A stretch of 8,392 nt of DNA. Origin: Caulobacter sp. Its GTDB lineage: Bacteria > Pseudomonadota > Alphaproteobacteria > Caulobacterales > Caulobacteraceae. The DNA is taken from positions 1 through 8,392 of the forward strand of contig JACMOF010000196.1 of the NCBI GenBank assembly GCA_014378155.1. Reading direction: 5' to 3'. Below, piece by piece: positions 1 through 6,126 of this stretch. Each line of letters opens with the position of its first letter. Position 1 is the first letter of the stretch. The notes under the pieces are model-generated. The model did not search any database and was not told the DNA's origin. It saw nothing but the letters and a program-made list of their open reading frames with translations. The translations under genes and the position numbers were made by a program.

Positions 1-2284
1 CTGGCGAGAACTCCTTCAGGTCGGAGTCGACGTAAGCGTAGTTCGAATAGATCCCGAAATTGGCCAGCGGGCCGGGCAGGAAGAAGAACGGCGTCTGGAA
101 GGTCAGTTCCAGGCCCTGGATATAGCCGCCGCCGCCGTTGGCGGGGCTGGCGACCGTGTAGGTCTGGCCGCTGTACGTGACGGGACTTTGCTTCCAGCCG
201 ATGTAGGAGTCGACGTCCTTGTAGTAGTAGGACGCGGCGATCAGAGCCTCCGGACGGAAGTACCATTCAGCCGAGGCGTCCAGCTGAACGGCCTCGAACG
301 GGTCGAGCTTGGGGTTGCCGGCGCTGCCGGTATAGGGCGACCAAGTGGTCAGGGTGCGGCTGGCGCGAAGTTCGTCCAGCGGCGGGCGGGCGATCACCTT
401 GGCCAGGCCCAGGCGCAACACCTTGCCATCACCGAAGTCGAACTTGGCGTTCGCCGACGGAAGGAAGTCAGTGTACTGGCTGCCCACCACCACGGACGCG
501 ACCGCGCCCGTGGTCTCGGCTCGGAAGCCGGTGCTTTCGGATTCGGTGCGAACCACGCGGGCGCCGATGTTGCCGGTCAGCCAGGCGCCGCCGACGCTGT
601 CGGCCGCGAAGTTTAGCTTGCCATAGCCCTCATAGACCTTCTCGTGGACGCTCCAGTCCTCGGCGGGCTTGTCGTCGGCGCGACTGAACGCGTTGGCGCC
701 GTAGGCGATGGCCGCGATCTTGTCGATGTCGCCGGTCAGTATGGCCGGGAGGTTCGCGCCCTTGCCGATCGTATATGCGGTGAACAGATTGGCCGGCACG
801 GTCACGCCAGTCGGCGCGGGCGAATAGCCCGCCGCCCCGTGTTCCTTGGTGCGATCCGAGGCGCGGACGCCGAACTGCACGCTCTTGAACGGAACGCCTT
901 CCAGCTGGCGGGTGAAGTCGAGAGCGGCGGCCTTGAGTTCATCGTTCAGATGCTCGGGCCCGTCATGCGAACCGTACTGGTTGGCATACTGCGCGAGGCT
1001 GATGGTGGGGGCGCTGGTGGTGATGGTCGGGGTCTGGCCGGCCCGGGTGTCGAAGGTGGTCCAGTCTGGATAAGCCTCGACCCGCACGCCCTTCCAGGAA
1101 TTGGTGCGTTCGGCCTTGGAATAGGAGACGTCGCCGGCCATGGTCCATTGGTCGTTGGTCCATTTGCCGTTGAGGCCGCCAACCAGCAGGTCCTTGTCCT
1201 CGGTATAGTGCGACAGCACGGTGGTCACCGAGCTGTAGGGCAGGCGAGCGGCGACCACGGTGTTGTTGATCAGGGTGTAGGACGCGCCGGGCGCGGTGTA
1301 GTCGCCCCGGTTGCCGTTGTTCCAGTTGCCCCAGTTGTTGCGGCCCCAGACGGTCTGGTCCTGAAGTTCGGAGATCTTGATCTTCGAATAGAGGACGTCG
1401 CCCTTCAGCTCGAACTGGTCGGTCGGCCGCCATTGCAGGCCGCCCGAGACGCCGGTGCGCTTCTGGTCGATGCGGCTGGCCGACTCTTGCGCGCCCCACG
1501 GGGTGGCGTCCAGCTTGCCGTCGCCGTTCAGGTCGCCGCTGTAGTCGCTGGCGCCGGCTGGCGGGCGGGCGATCGAGTCGTTGTAGCCCCAGCCCGTGAA
1601 CGAGCCGTAGCCGTTCTTCTGCCGCTGGCTGGTCAGGCCCAGCACGATAGCCAGATCGTCGTTGAATTTGTGCACCAACGAGCCGCTGGCCCGGTAGCCG
1701 GTGGTGCCGTAGTTCGGGATGTCCTTGCCGCCGTCATAATAGACCGGGCCGGCGCGTAGCACGAATTCGGGGCCCTTGTAGTCGAGCGGGGCGATCGTAT
1801 CGATGTTGATGGTGGCGGCCACGCCGCCGGCGATAAGGTCGGCCGACTGCGACTTGTAGACCTGCACGCCCGAGACGACCTCCGACGGATAGATTTCCCA
1901 GCGGACGTTGCGGTCCGGCTCGGACGAGGCGACTTCGCGGTTGTTGATCGTGCCGAGCACCAGGCGAGCGCCCAGGCCGCGCACGACGGCCTGGCTGTCA
2001 TTGCCGCGGTCGCGGGTGGCGTTGACGCCGGGCAGGCGGGCGATGGACTCGGCGATGGTGACGTCTGGTAGCACGCCAATGTCCTTGGCCGAGATGGCCT
2101 CGACCACCTTGTCCGAGCCCTGTTTCACCGCCAGGGCGTCGCGCATGCTCTTGCGAACGCCGGTGACGACGATTTCGTCGACCTGAGCGGCGTTGGCTGG
2201 CGCGGGAGCGGTTTGCGCGTATGCGCTGGCGGCGGCCATCATGGCCATGCCGCTGACAGCGGCGAGCAACTTGTAGTGAGACAT
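1..2284 (-). CDS. TonB-dependent outer-membrane receptor, partial (C-terminus beyond the window)
   Basis: An open frame of 761 codons runs from ATG at 2284-2282 off the left edge without a stop. Residues 1-23 form a signal peptide ending AYA before Q24. A TonB box, EIVVTG, lies at residues 37-42. A plug domain spans about 55-168, with PDVTIAESIARLPGVN at 73-88 and GGVAATINI near its end. The rest alternates aromatic and polar residues as outer-membrane beta-strands do. No STN domain is present. This layout matches the long Xanthomonas/Caulobacter class of TonB receptors, which are often near 900 residues, so the terminal strands are probably missing. A GGGGGAA Shine-Dalgarno (2291-2297) sits 6 nt before the ATG. 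The galactanase gene upstream suggests import of galacto-oligosaccharides across the outer membrane, powered by TonB-ExbBD. That substrate is inferred from context only. An EF-hand-like loop (DLNGDGKLD, residues 251-259) is unusual. Confidence 0.93.
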   Translation of the reverse strand, partial: MSHYKLLAAVSGMAMMAAASAYAQTAPAPANAAQVDEIVVTGVRKSMRDALAVKQGSDKVVEAISAKDIGVLPDVTIAESIARLPGVNATRDRGNDSQAVVRGLGARLVLGTINNREVASSEPDRNVRWEIYPSEVVSGVQVYKSQSADLIAGGVAATINIDTIAPLDYKGPEFVLRAGPVYYDGGKDIPNYGTTGYRASGSLVHKFNDDLAIVLGLTSQRQKNGYGSFTGWGYNDSIARPPAGASDYSGDLNGDGKLDATPWGAQESASRIDQKRTGVSGGLQWRPTDQFELKGDVLYSKIKISELQDQTVWGRNNWGNWNNGNRGDYTAPGASYTLINNTVVAARLPYSSVTTVLSHYTEDKDLLVGGLNGKWTNDQWTMAGDVSYSKAERTNSWKGVRVEAYPDWTTFDTRAGQTPTITTSAPTISLAQYANQYGSHDGPEHLNDELKAAALDFTRQLEGVPFKSVQFGVRASDRTKEHGAAGYSPAPTGVTVPANLFTAYTIGKGANLPAILTGDIDKIAAIAYGANAFSRADDKPAEDWSVHEKVYEGYGKLNFAADSVGGAWLTGNIGARVVRTESESTGFRAETTGAVASVVVGSQYTDFLPSANAKFDFGDGKVLRLGLAKVIARPPLDELRASRTLTTWSPYTGSAGNPKLDPFEAVQLDASAEWYFRPEALIAASYYYKDVDSYIGWKQSPVTYSGQTYTVASPANGGGGYIQGLELTFQTPFFFLPGPLANFGIYSNYAYVDSDLKEFSP

Positions 2285-2310
2285 CGGTGGTTCCCCCGTG
2301 TGGCGACGGC

Positions 2311-2469
2311 GCCGCGTTCCGTGACGCGGCTGCTCTCTCGTTCTGATGCGAATGGATCGGTCCAGCGCTGAAAGTCCGCCGGTTCAGTTGGGTGCGGGAT
2401 TCGCACCGAAATTCTCCGCGCTTCTGCCGAGCGCTCCTCGACTGGTGTCTTCTTCCAGTCGAGAATTTC
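2311..2469 (-). promoter_or_regulatory. Candidate structured 5' leader of the TonB receptor mRNA
   Basis: Five perfect inverted repeats crowd this non-coding stretch. They are: GAAATT/AATTTC (2408-2413 with 2464-2469) enclosing two hairpins, GCGCT/AGCGC (2418-2422 with 2430-2434) and CTCGACTGG/CCAGTCGAG (2437-2445 with 2455-2463). Next to these lies GGTGCG/CGCACC (2391-2396 with 2402-2407). Nearer the gene lies GCCGCGT/ACGCGGC (2311-2317 with 2324-2330). The first three are mutually compatible and form a three-way junction. No clear run of T follows any of them on either strand, so an ordinary terminator is unlikely. A leader RNA or a protein-binding region are the alternatives. I do not recognise a known riboswitch class. 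Confidence 0.45.
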
Positions 2470-2474
2470 TATTT

Positions 2475-2497
2475 ATCATATCAATCACACATGACAA
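2475..2497 (-). promoter_or_regulatory. Possible promoter of the TonB receptor gene
   Basis: On the minus strand an AT-rich patch reads TTGTCA (2497-2492) followed 11 nt later by TATGAT (2480-2475). The spacing is short for a standard -35/-10 pair, so the -35 assignment is doubtful. A start site about 7 nt after TATGAT would fall near 2468, at the edge of the inverted-repeat cluster, giving a leader of about 185 nt. This is the only clearly AT-rich segment in the gap between the galactanase and the receptor. Confidence 0.3.
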
Positions 2498-2563
2498 GCC
2501 TCGAACGTTTTGGGGCGATGCTATCGCGCTGAACGGCAAGAAAGTCGCTGAAAACGTGGGCCG

Positions 2564-3916
2564 TTAGGGCAGCGGAACGACGGCGGCGCGTTGCCCGATG
2601 GCGGCGGCGACGGCGGGTGAATCGGCGACCTCGTCTGACGCCTCCGCCGTGGCCACGGTCACCGCAGCGCCCGGCATCAGGCGGGTGCGATAGACGAAGG
2701 CGTCGCCCTCGCGTGTCATGGGCCTGGGTCCAACGCCGCCCAGGAAGTCGCCGTCGATGAAGGCGGCGTCCGTGGTCGCCTTGGTCTTGAAGGTCACCTC
2801 GACGGGAAGGACATAGGCGGTCTTGAGCCAGTCGGCGCCCTCCAGGGCCTGGCCCTTGAAGTCGAACAGCGCCGCGTTCTCCCAGTTGGAGCCCTTGCCC
2901 CAGCGGGTGCCGCAGGTCTTGGTCGAGAGCCAGGACGGCTCCCAGTAGAAGACCCCCGTGCCGCCGCTCGCCAGAACCAGCTGGGTCAGGTCGATCAGGT
3001 ATTTTTTCTGGCCCGCCGGGGTGGCCGGATAGCCGGCGATGAGCGAGTCTTCGCCCAGCAGATTGGGCGAGCTGTCGGCGTTGGCGGTGGTGAACGGGTA
3101 GGCGGTCTCCACCACCAGCACGTCGGCGGCATAGGTATTGCGCAGGCGGTTGATGGTCTGGCCCAGTTGCGCCATCGAGCGCTTGGACCACTTGCTGTAG
3201 TAGCTGATCCCAATGATGTCGAAATCGCTGACCCCGGCCTTGGCGGCGGCGGCAAACCAGGGCTCGACGTTCTCGGGTTGGGCGATGTGCAGCATCACGC
3301 GCGGCTTGATCTTGCTCTCAGCGCCCGCGTCGCGCACGGCCTTGATCCCGGCGTTGAACAGCAGGGCGTTGCGGTCCCAGTGGATCGGCTCCTTGGCCTT
3401 GGCCAGGCTTGAGACGATCTCGCCATTGGTCTCGTTTCCCACCTGCACCAGTTCGGGCATCAGGCCTTCGCGGTCCAGTTCCGTCAGGGTGTCATGGGTA
3501 AAGGCGTACAACGCCTTGGCCTGGTCCTGCGTCGATAGCTTGGCCCACGCCTTCGGGGCCAGCTGCTTTTCACCATCGGCCCAGTCGTCGGAATAGTGGA
3601 AGTCGAGCAGCACCTGCAGGCCGGCCCGCTTGGCGCGGCGGATGCTGCGCTTGACGTCGGCGAGGTTGGAATACTTGGTCCAGTCCGGGTCGTTCCAGAT
3701 ACGAATCCGCGCCACGTTGGCGCCCGCCGCCTTGAAGAACTGGTATTGATCGACCGGCTTGCCACCGGACCGATAGACCGCGCCGCAGTCGTCCATTTCG
3801 TTGGCGTAGGAGATATCGACGCCCAGATAGATCGGGGGCTCGGCGGCTTGCGCGACGCCAAGGGTCAGCAAGCTAGCCGCCAGGGCAACGGTTATACAGT
3901 GGACCGGGTGTCGCAT
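2564..3916 (-). CDS. Secreted GH53 arabinogalactan endo-beta-1,4-galactanase
   Basis: This 450-residue protein carries the family 53 glycoside hydrolase pattern along its length. It has a signal peptide at about 1-25 (ending VAQAA), GVDISYANE near 32-40, ARIRIWNDPDW at 69-79, and LDFHYSDDW at 104-112. VGNETNG at 159-165 holds the likely acid/base E162. VVETAYPF at 268-275 holds the likely nucleophile E270. YWEPSW lies at 324-329. Family members cut internal beta-1,4-galactosyl bonds in pectic galactan and arabinogalactan I, outside the cytoplasm. I chose ATG at 3916 over an in-frame TTG at 3931 because GAGGGGG (3923-3929) lies 6 nt before the ATG and overlaps the TTG. After the barrel, residues from about 370 form a short extra segment with a beta-rich look, ending in an Ala-rich tail. 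It lies upstream of the TonB receptor on the same strand with a 279-bp gap, so the two are probably co-regulated though not necessarily one transcript. Confidence 0.93.
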   Translation of the reverse strand: MRHPVHCITVALAASLLTLGVAQAAEPPIYLGVDISYANEMDDCGAVYRSGGKPVDQYQFFKAAGANVARIRIWNDPDWTKYSNLADVKRSIRRAKRAGLQVLLDFHYSDDWADGEKQLAPKAWAKLSTQDQAKALYAFTHDTLTELDREGLMPELVQVGNETNGEIVSSLAKAKEPIHWDRNALLFNAGIKAVRDAGAESKIKPRVMLHIAQPENVEPWFAAAAKAGVSDFDIIGISYYSKWSKRSMAQLGQTINRLRNTYAADVLVVETAYPFTTANADSSPNLLGEDSLIAGYPATPAGQKKYLIDLTQLVLASGGTGVFYWEPSWLSTKTCGTRWGKGSNWENAALFDFKGQALEGADWLKTAYVLPVEVTFKTKATTDAAFIDGDFLGGVGPRPMTREGDAFVYRTRLMPGAAVTVATAEASDEVADSPAVAAAIGQRAAVVPLP

Positions 3917-3975
3917 GTCTATCCCCCTCAATACCGCGGCTCACGCCGGAACTGGCGGACACTCATCGCATTAAT

Positions 3976-3981
3976 ATTATA
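3976..3981 (-). promoter_or_regulatory. Possible -10 element of the galactanase gene
   Basis: The minus strand reads TATAAT inside the AT-rich patch 3971-3987, placing a start site about 53 nt before the galactanase ATG. No good -35 hexamer lies at the usual distance, so the call rests on composition and one perfect hexamer. The rest of the 3917-4126 divergent gap holds an AT palindrome (TTAATTAA, 4023-4030) and a GC palindrome (CGGCGCGCCG, 4072-4081). I could not locate the nasT promoter. Confidence 0.3.
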
Positions 3982-4090
3982 AATCAAGAGGGGTTTTGGT
4001 GGCTTAGCGTCTTTCGGCGCCGTTAATTAAGGCGTCGGTGCGCAAGTGGCGGGCTGAATCGGCAAGAGGCTCGGCGCGCCGCGCTATGCG

Positions 4091-4112
4091 CTCCCGCAGG
4101 GCTCGGGAGGAA
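4091..4112 (+). promoter_or_regulatory. nasT: Hairpin covering the nasT Shine-Dalgarno sequence
   Basis: CTCCCG (4091-4096) and CGGGAG (4104-4109) are perfect complements around a 7-nt loop. The right arm is part of GGGAGGAA (4105-4112), the only good Shine-Dalgarno before nasT. It lies 14 nt from the ATG, longer than usual. If the hairpin forms in the mRNA it would limit ribosome access and keep NasT levels low. The pairing is read directly from the sequence; the regulatory role is inferred. Confidence 0.4.
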
Positions 4113-4126
4113 CCTACGCCAACCGC

Positions 4127-4705
4127 ATGCGCGTGCTCGTGATCGATCCAGACCCCGCCAGAGCCGCCCTGGTCGCTGAAGGACTGCGGGGCGTGGACCC
4201 GTTGGAGGTCCGCAAGGCGGCGACTTATGACGAGACGGAAGTGGCGGCCTTCGCACCGGACGTCGTGGTGGTCGCCTCCGACAGCCCTGATCGCGACACG
4301 CTCGACAGTCTCCGTGAAATCAGCCCCAGCAGTCAGCGCGCGGTTGTGATGTTCGTCGACCGATCCGAGCCAGGTTTGGCCGAGCAGGCCGTTCGGGCCG
4401 GCGTCGCGGCCTATATCGTCGATGGGTTGTCTCCGGCCCGGGTGCGGCCGATCCTCGACGTCGCCATGAGCCGCTTCGCCCTGATCCAGCAGTTGCGCGG
4501 CGACCTGGCCAAGGCCAAGGCCGATCTTGAGTCGCGCAAGACGGTAGAGCGGGCCAAGGGCCTGCTGATGAAGGAGCGTGGCCTGGACGAGGACGGCGCC
4601 TATCGCTTGCTGCGCAAGCTGGCCATGGATCGCGGCAAGCCGATCGGCTCGGTGGCCGCCGACCTGCTGGCCTTCGCCGGCGTGCTGAAGGGGGACGCGT
4701 CGTGA
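4127..4705 (+). CDS. nasT: NasT, nitrate-responsive ANTAR antiterminator
   Basis: The 192-residue protein has a receiver-like N-terminal half (about 1-115), a helical linker (about 118-140), and a C-terminal ANTAR domain (about 138-186). The core signature VERAKGLLMKERGLDE lies at 140-155. ANTAR proteins bind paired hexaloop stem-loops in leader RNA and prevent termination. The AYIVDG and PILDVAMSRF stretches are typical of NasT rather than AmiR or EutV. The position where receivers carry the phosphorylated Asp appears to be Ala50 (in VVVVASDSP), so control by phosphorylation is unlikely. That fits the known model in which NasS binding, relieved by nitrate, controls NasT. It starts the nitrate cluster and overlaps nasS by 4 bp. 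A likely RNA target lies in the narK leader. The Shine-Dalgarno is distant (14 nt) and may be hidden in a hairpin. Confidence 0.93.
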   Translation: MRVLVIDPDPARAALVAEGLRGVDPLEVRKAATYDETEVAAFAPDVVVVASDSPDRDTLDSLREISPSSQRAVVMFVDRSEPGLAEQAVRAGVAAYIVDGLSPARVRPILDVAMSRFALIQQLRGDLAKAKADLESRKTVERAKGLLMKERGLDEDGAYRLLRKLAMDRGKPIGSVAADLLAFAGVLKGDAS

Positions 4706-5856
4706 GCGGGCTGGCCGACCTGACGCTGGGCTTCATCCCGCTGACCGATTGCGCGCCGCTGGTGGTGGCCAAAAGTCTGGGCCTGTTCGCCCAAGAGGGG
4801 CTGGAGGTCTCGCTCAGCCGTGAAGCCTCGTGGGCGACGATCCGCGACAAGGTGACGGTCGGCGCGCTCGACGGCGCCCACATGCTGGCGCCGATGGCCT
4901 TGGCCTCGGGACTGGCCAGCGACGGCTCGGGGGCGCCGATGCTGGCGCCCCTGGCCCTGAACCTGAACGGCAGCGCCATCACCGTCTCGCTCGGCCTGGC
5001 CGCCGCCATGCGTGCGCTGGATCCTGAGGGCATGGCGGCGGAGATCATCACCGCCCGTCCGCTGGCTCGCTTGGTTGAGCAGCGCAAGGAGCACGGCGCG
5101 CCGCCACTGATTTTCGCGGTGGTCTTCCCCCATTCGATGCACAATTACGCCTTGCGCTACTGGCTGGCGCAAGCGGGCGTCGATCCTGATCGCGACGTTC
5201 GACTGGTGGTGACGCCGCCGCCCCGCATGGTCGATCATCTCCAGTCCGGCGGCATCGACGGCTTCTGCGTCGGCGCGCCGTGGAACGCGGTGGCGATGAG
5301 CGAAGGCGTCGGCGAGATGCTGATCAAGGCCTCGACGTTCTGGCCGGGCGGGCCTGACAAGGTGTTTGGCCTTACGCAGGCCTGGGCCGAGCGTCATCCC
5401 GGCGAACTGCGCGCCGCCTTACGGGCCTTGCTGCGCGCCGCAGCCTGGTGTGACGAGCCTGGCAATCACGCCGAACTGGTGGCGCTGCTGTCGCGTCCCG
5501 AGCACGTTGGCGCCGAGCCCGAGGTCGTGGCGCGAGCTCTGCGGCAGGAGATCGTCTTCCATCGCGGGGCTGCGGGCCTGCCCCGCCGAGAGCACGCCCT
5601 GTGGTTCCTGTCGCAGATGGTGCGCTGGGCTCAGGTCGCCGACGACCTTGATCTCGCAGCCGTCGCCGACCGGGTCTATCGCCCGGACCTGTTTCGCGAG
5701 GCGGCCTTGTCGCTCGGGCCGATCCTGGGCCCGGCTCAGGCGTTCGAGGACGGCGCGGCGTCAGTTCCGGCGGCGCTGTTCGACGGGGTTAGCTTCGACC
5801 CCGGTGATGCCCGTGGCTATGCCGCCGGGTTTGCGATCAGCCGAGCCCGCGCCTAG
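4702..5856 (+). CDS. nasS: NasS, cytosolic nitrate sensor (NrtA-like binding protein)
   Basis: This 384-residue protein has the fold signature of nitrate-binding proteins of the NrtA/CmpA family. IPLTDCAPLVVAKSLGLF lies at 12-29, GALDGAHMLAPM at 54-65, an HSMHNYALRYWL segment near 142-153, and GFCVGAPWNAVA near 187-198. Unlike transport-associated NrtA it has no signal peptide or lipobox, so it should stay in the cytoplasm. In characterised NasST systems the sensor binds nitrate or nitrite, and in their absence it sequesters NasT. The start is GTG at 4702, whose TGA overlaps the nasT stop (GTGA). AAGGGGGA (4688-4695) lies 6 nt upstream. The overlap implies coupled translation at matched amounts, as expected of a sensor that titrates its partner. 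It ends at TAG, followed by a 270-bp leader before narK. Confidence 0.93.
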   Translation: MSGLADLTLGFIPLTDCAPLVVAKSLGLFAQEGLEVSLSREASWATIRDKVTVGALDGAHMLAPMALASGLASDGSGAPMLAPLALNLNGSAITVSLGLAAAMRALDPEGMAAEIITARPLARLVEQRKEHGAPPLIFAVVFPHSMHNYALRYWLAQAGVDPDRDVRLVVTPPPRMVDHLQSGGIDGFCVGAPWNAVAMSEGVGEMLIKASTFWPGGPDKVFGLTQAWAERHPGELRAALRALLRAAAWCDEPGNHAELVALLSRPEHVGAEPEVVARALRQEIVFHRGAAGLPRREHALWFLSQMVRWAQVADDLDLAAVADRVYRPDLFREAALSLGPILGPAQAFEDGAASVPAALFDGVSFDPGDARGYAAGFAISRARA

Positions 5857-5870
5857 GCGATCGTCCGCTC

Positions 5871-5885
5871 GGGCGCGGCTCGCCC
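5871..5885 (+). other. Small GC hairpin after nasS
   Basis: GGGCG (5871-5875) and CGCCC (5881-5885) are perfect complements around CGGCT, 14 nt after the nasS stop codon. No T run follows, so this is at best a weak terminator or 3' end stabiliser for nasTS. Confidence 0.25.
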
Positions 5886-5892
5886 CAAAGAA

Positions 5893-5935
5893 TTGCTCAT
5901 GCTTGAAGCATCGACGCTGTCCGTTTGCTGAGCAA
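5893..5935 (+). repeat. Nested inverted repeats in the nasS-narK gap
   Basis: TTGCTCA (5893-5899) is the perfect complement of TGAGCAA (5929-5935). Between and overlapping them lie two odd-centred palindromes: ATGCTTGAAGCAT (5899-5911) and TTGCTGAGCAA (5925-5935). The AGCAA arm can pair with either TTGCT copy, so the two foldings exclude each other. The element could be a protein-binding site, a terminator of nasTS, or the upstream part of the narK leader. The sequence does not decide between these. Confidence 0.4.
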
Positions 5936-6021
5936 CCGCGCGATGCAGGCCTATCGGCACCGCGACGCGGCATGGCGCGTGACAACGCCGGGCCCTCGAC
6001 ACTCCACTAGCATCAGGCCTC

Positions 6022-6069
6022 CGGACAACGAAGTTCGTGGCTGCCAGAGACGACCGCTCGGATGCGGTC
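6022..6069 (+). promoter_or_regulatory. Candidate ANTAR (NasT) target: paired hexaloop stem-loops in the narK leader
   Basis: Hairpin P1 pairs CGGAC (6022-6026) with GTTCG (6033-6037), using one G-U pair, around the 6-nt loop AACGAA. Loop position 1 is A and position 4 is G, the two bases known to be conserved in ANTAR targets. Hairpin P2 pairs GACCGC (6052-6057) with GCGGTC (6064-6069) perfectly around the 6-nt loop TCGGAT, which keeps G4 but has T instead of A at position 1. The two are 14 nt apart, and P2 is 7 nt before a GC-rich hairpin. Two hexaloop hairpins before a terminator, ahead of a nitrate gene and next to nasTS, is the arrangement expected of a NasT-controlled leader. Confidence 0.6.
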
Positions 6070-6076
6070 ACCCGCC

Positions 6077-6094
6077 CGAGGCGTTCGCGCCTCG
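6077..6094 (+). terminator. Candidate attenuator hairpin before narK
   Basis: CGAGGCG (6077-6083) and CGCCTCG (6088-6094) form a perfect 7-bp GC-rich stem with a TTCG loop, 32 nt before the narK start codon. The following bases CTCTCGC are only partly T-rich, so it is not a textbook intrinsic terminator. Its place just after the paired hexaloops suggests that it is the stop signal NasT overrides. It could instead be a Rho-assisted pause or a plain leader hairpin. Confidence 0.5.
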
Positions 6095-6126
6095 CTCTCG
6101 CAGACACGCAACATCCGAGGCGCATC

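Noticed and set aside
2391..2407. A 17-base hairpin resembling a tRNA T-arm, considered as a tRNA fragment or attachment site.
   Set aside because: The 7-base loop does not match the T-loop consensus, and no acceptor, D or anticodon arm fits around it. There is no integrase or duplicate copy in view.
2346..2567. A 73-codon plus-strand frame in the gap between the galactanase and the receptor.
   Set aside because: It has no recognisable motif or convincing Shine-Dalgarno, and it runs through the inverted-repeat cluster and candidate promoter.
3917..3931. TTG start at 3931 for the galactanase.
   Set aside because: It overlaps the GAGGGGG that serves ATG 3916, and the shorter form gives a cleaner signal peptide.
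4023..4030. TTAATTAA palindrome in the nasT upstream region as a possible operator.
   Set aside because: It is short and AT-only inside an AT-rich patch, and the flanking CGCC/GGCG arms are offset by one base, so the larger palindrome is not perfect.
5955..5985. GGCAC...GC and TGGC...GC patterns considered as sigma-54 promoters for narK.
   Set aside because: The spacing between the GG and GC elements is 9 or 11 instead of the required 10, and flanking consensus bases are absent.
6037..6126. GTG start at 6037 that would lengthen NarK by 30 residues.
   Set aside because: The added residues are Arg-rich and unlike family N-termini, the segment holds perfect RNA hairpins, and ATG 6127 has its own Shine-Dalgarno.
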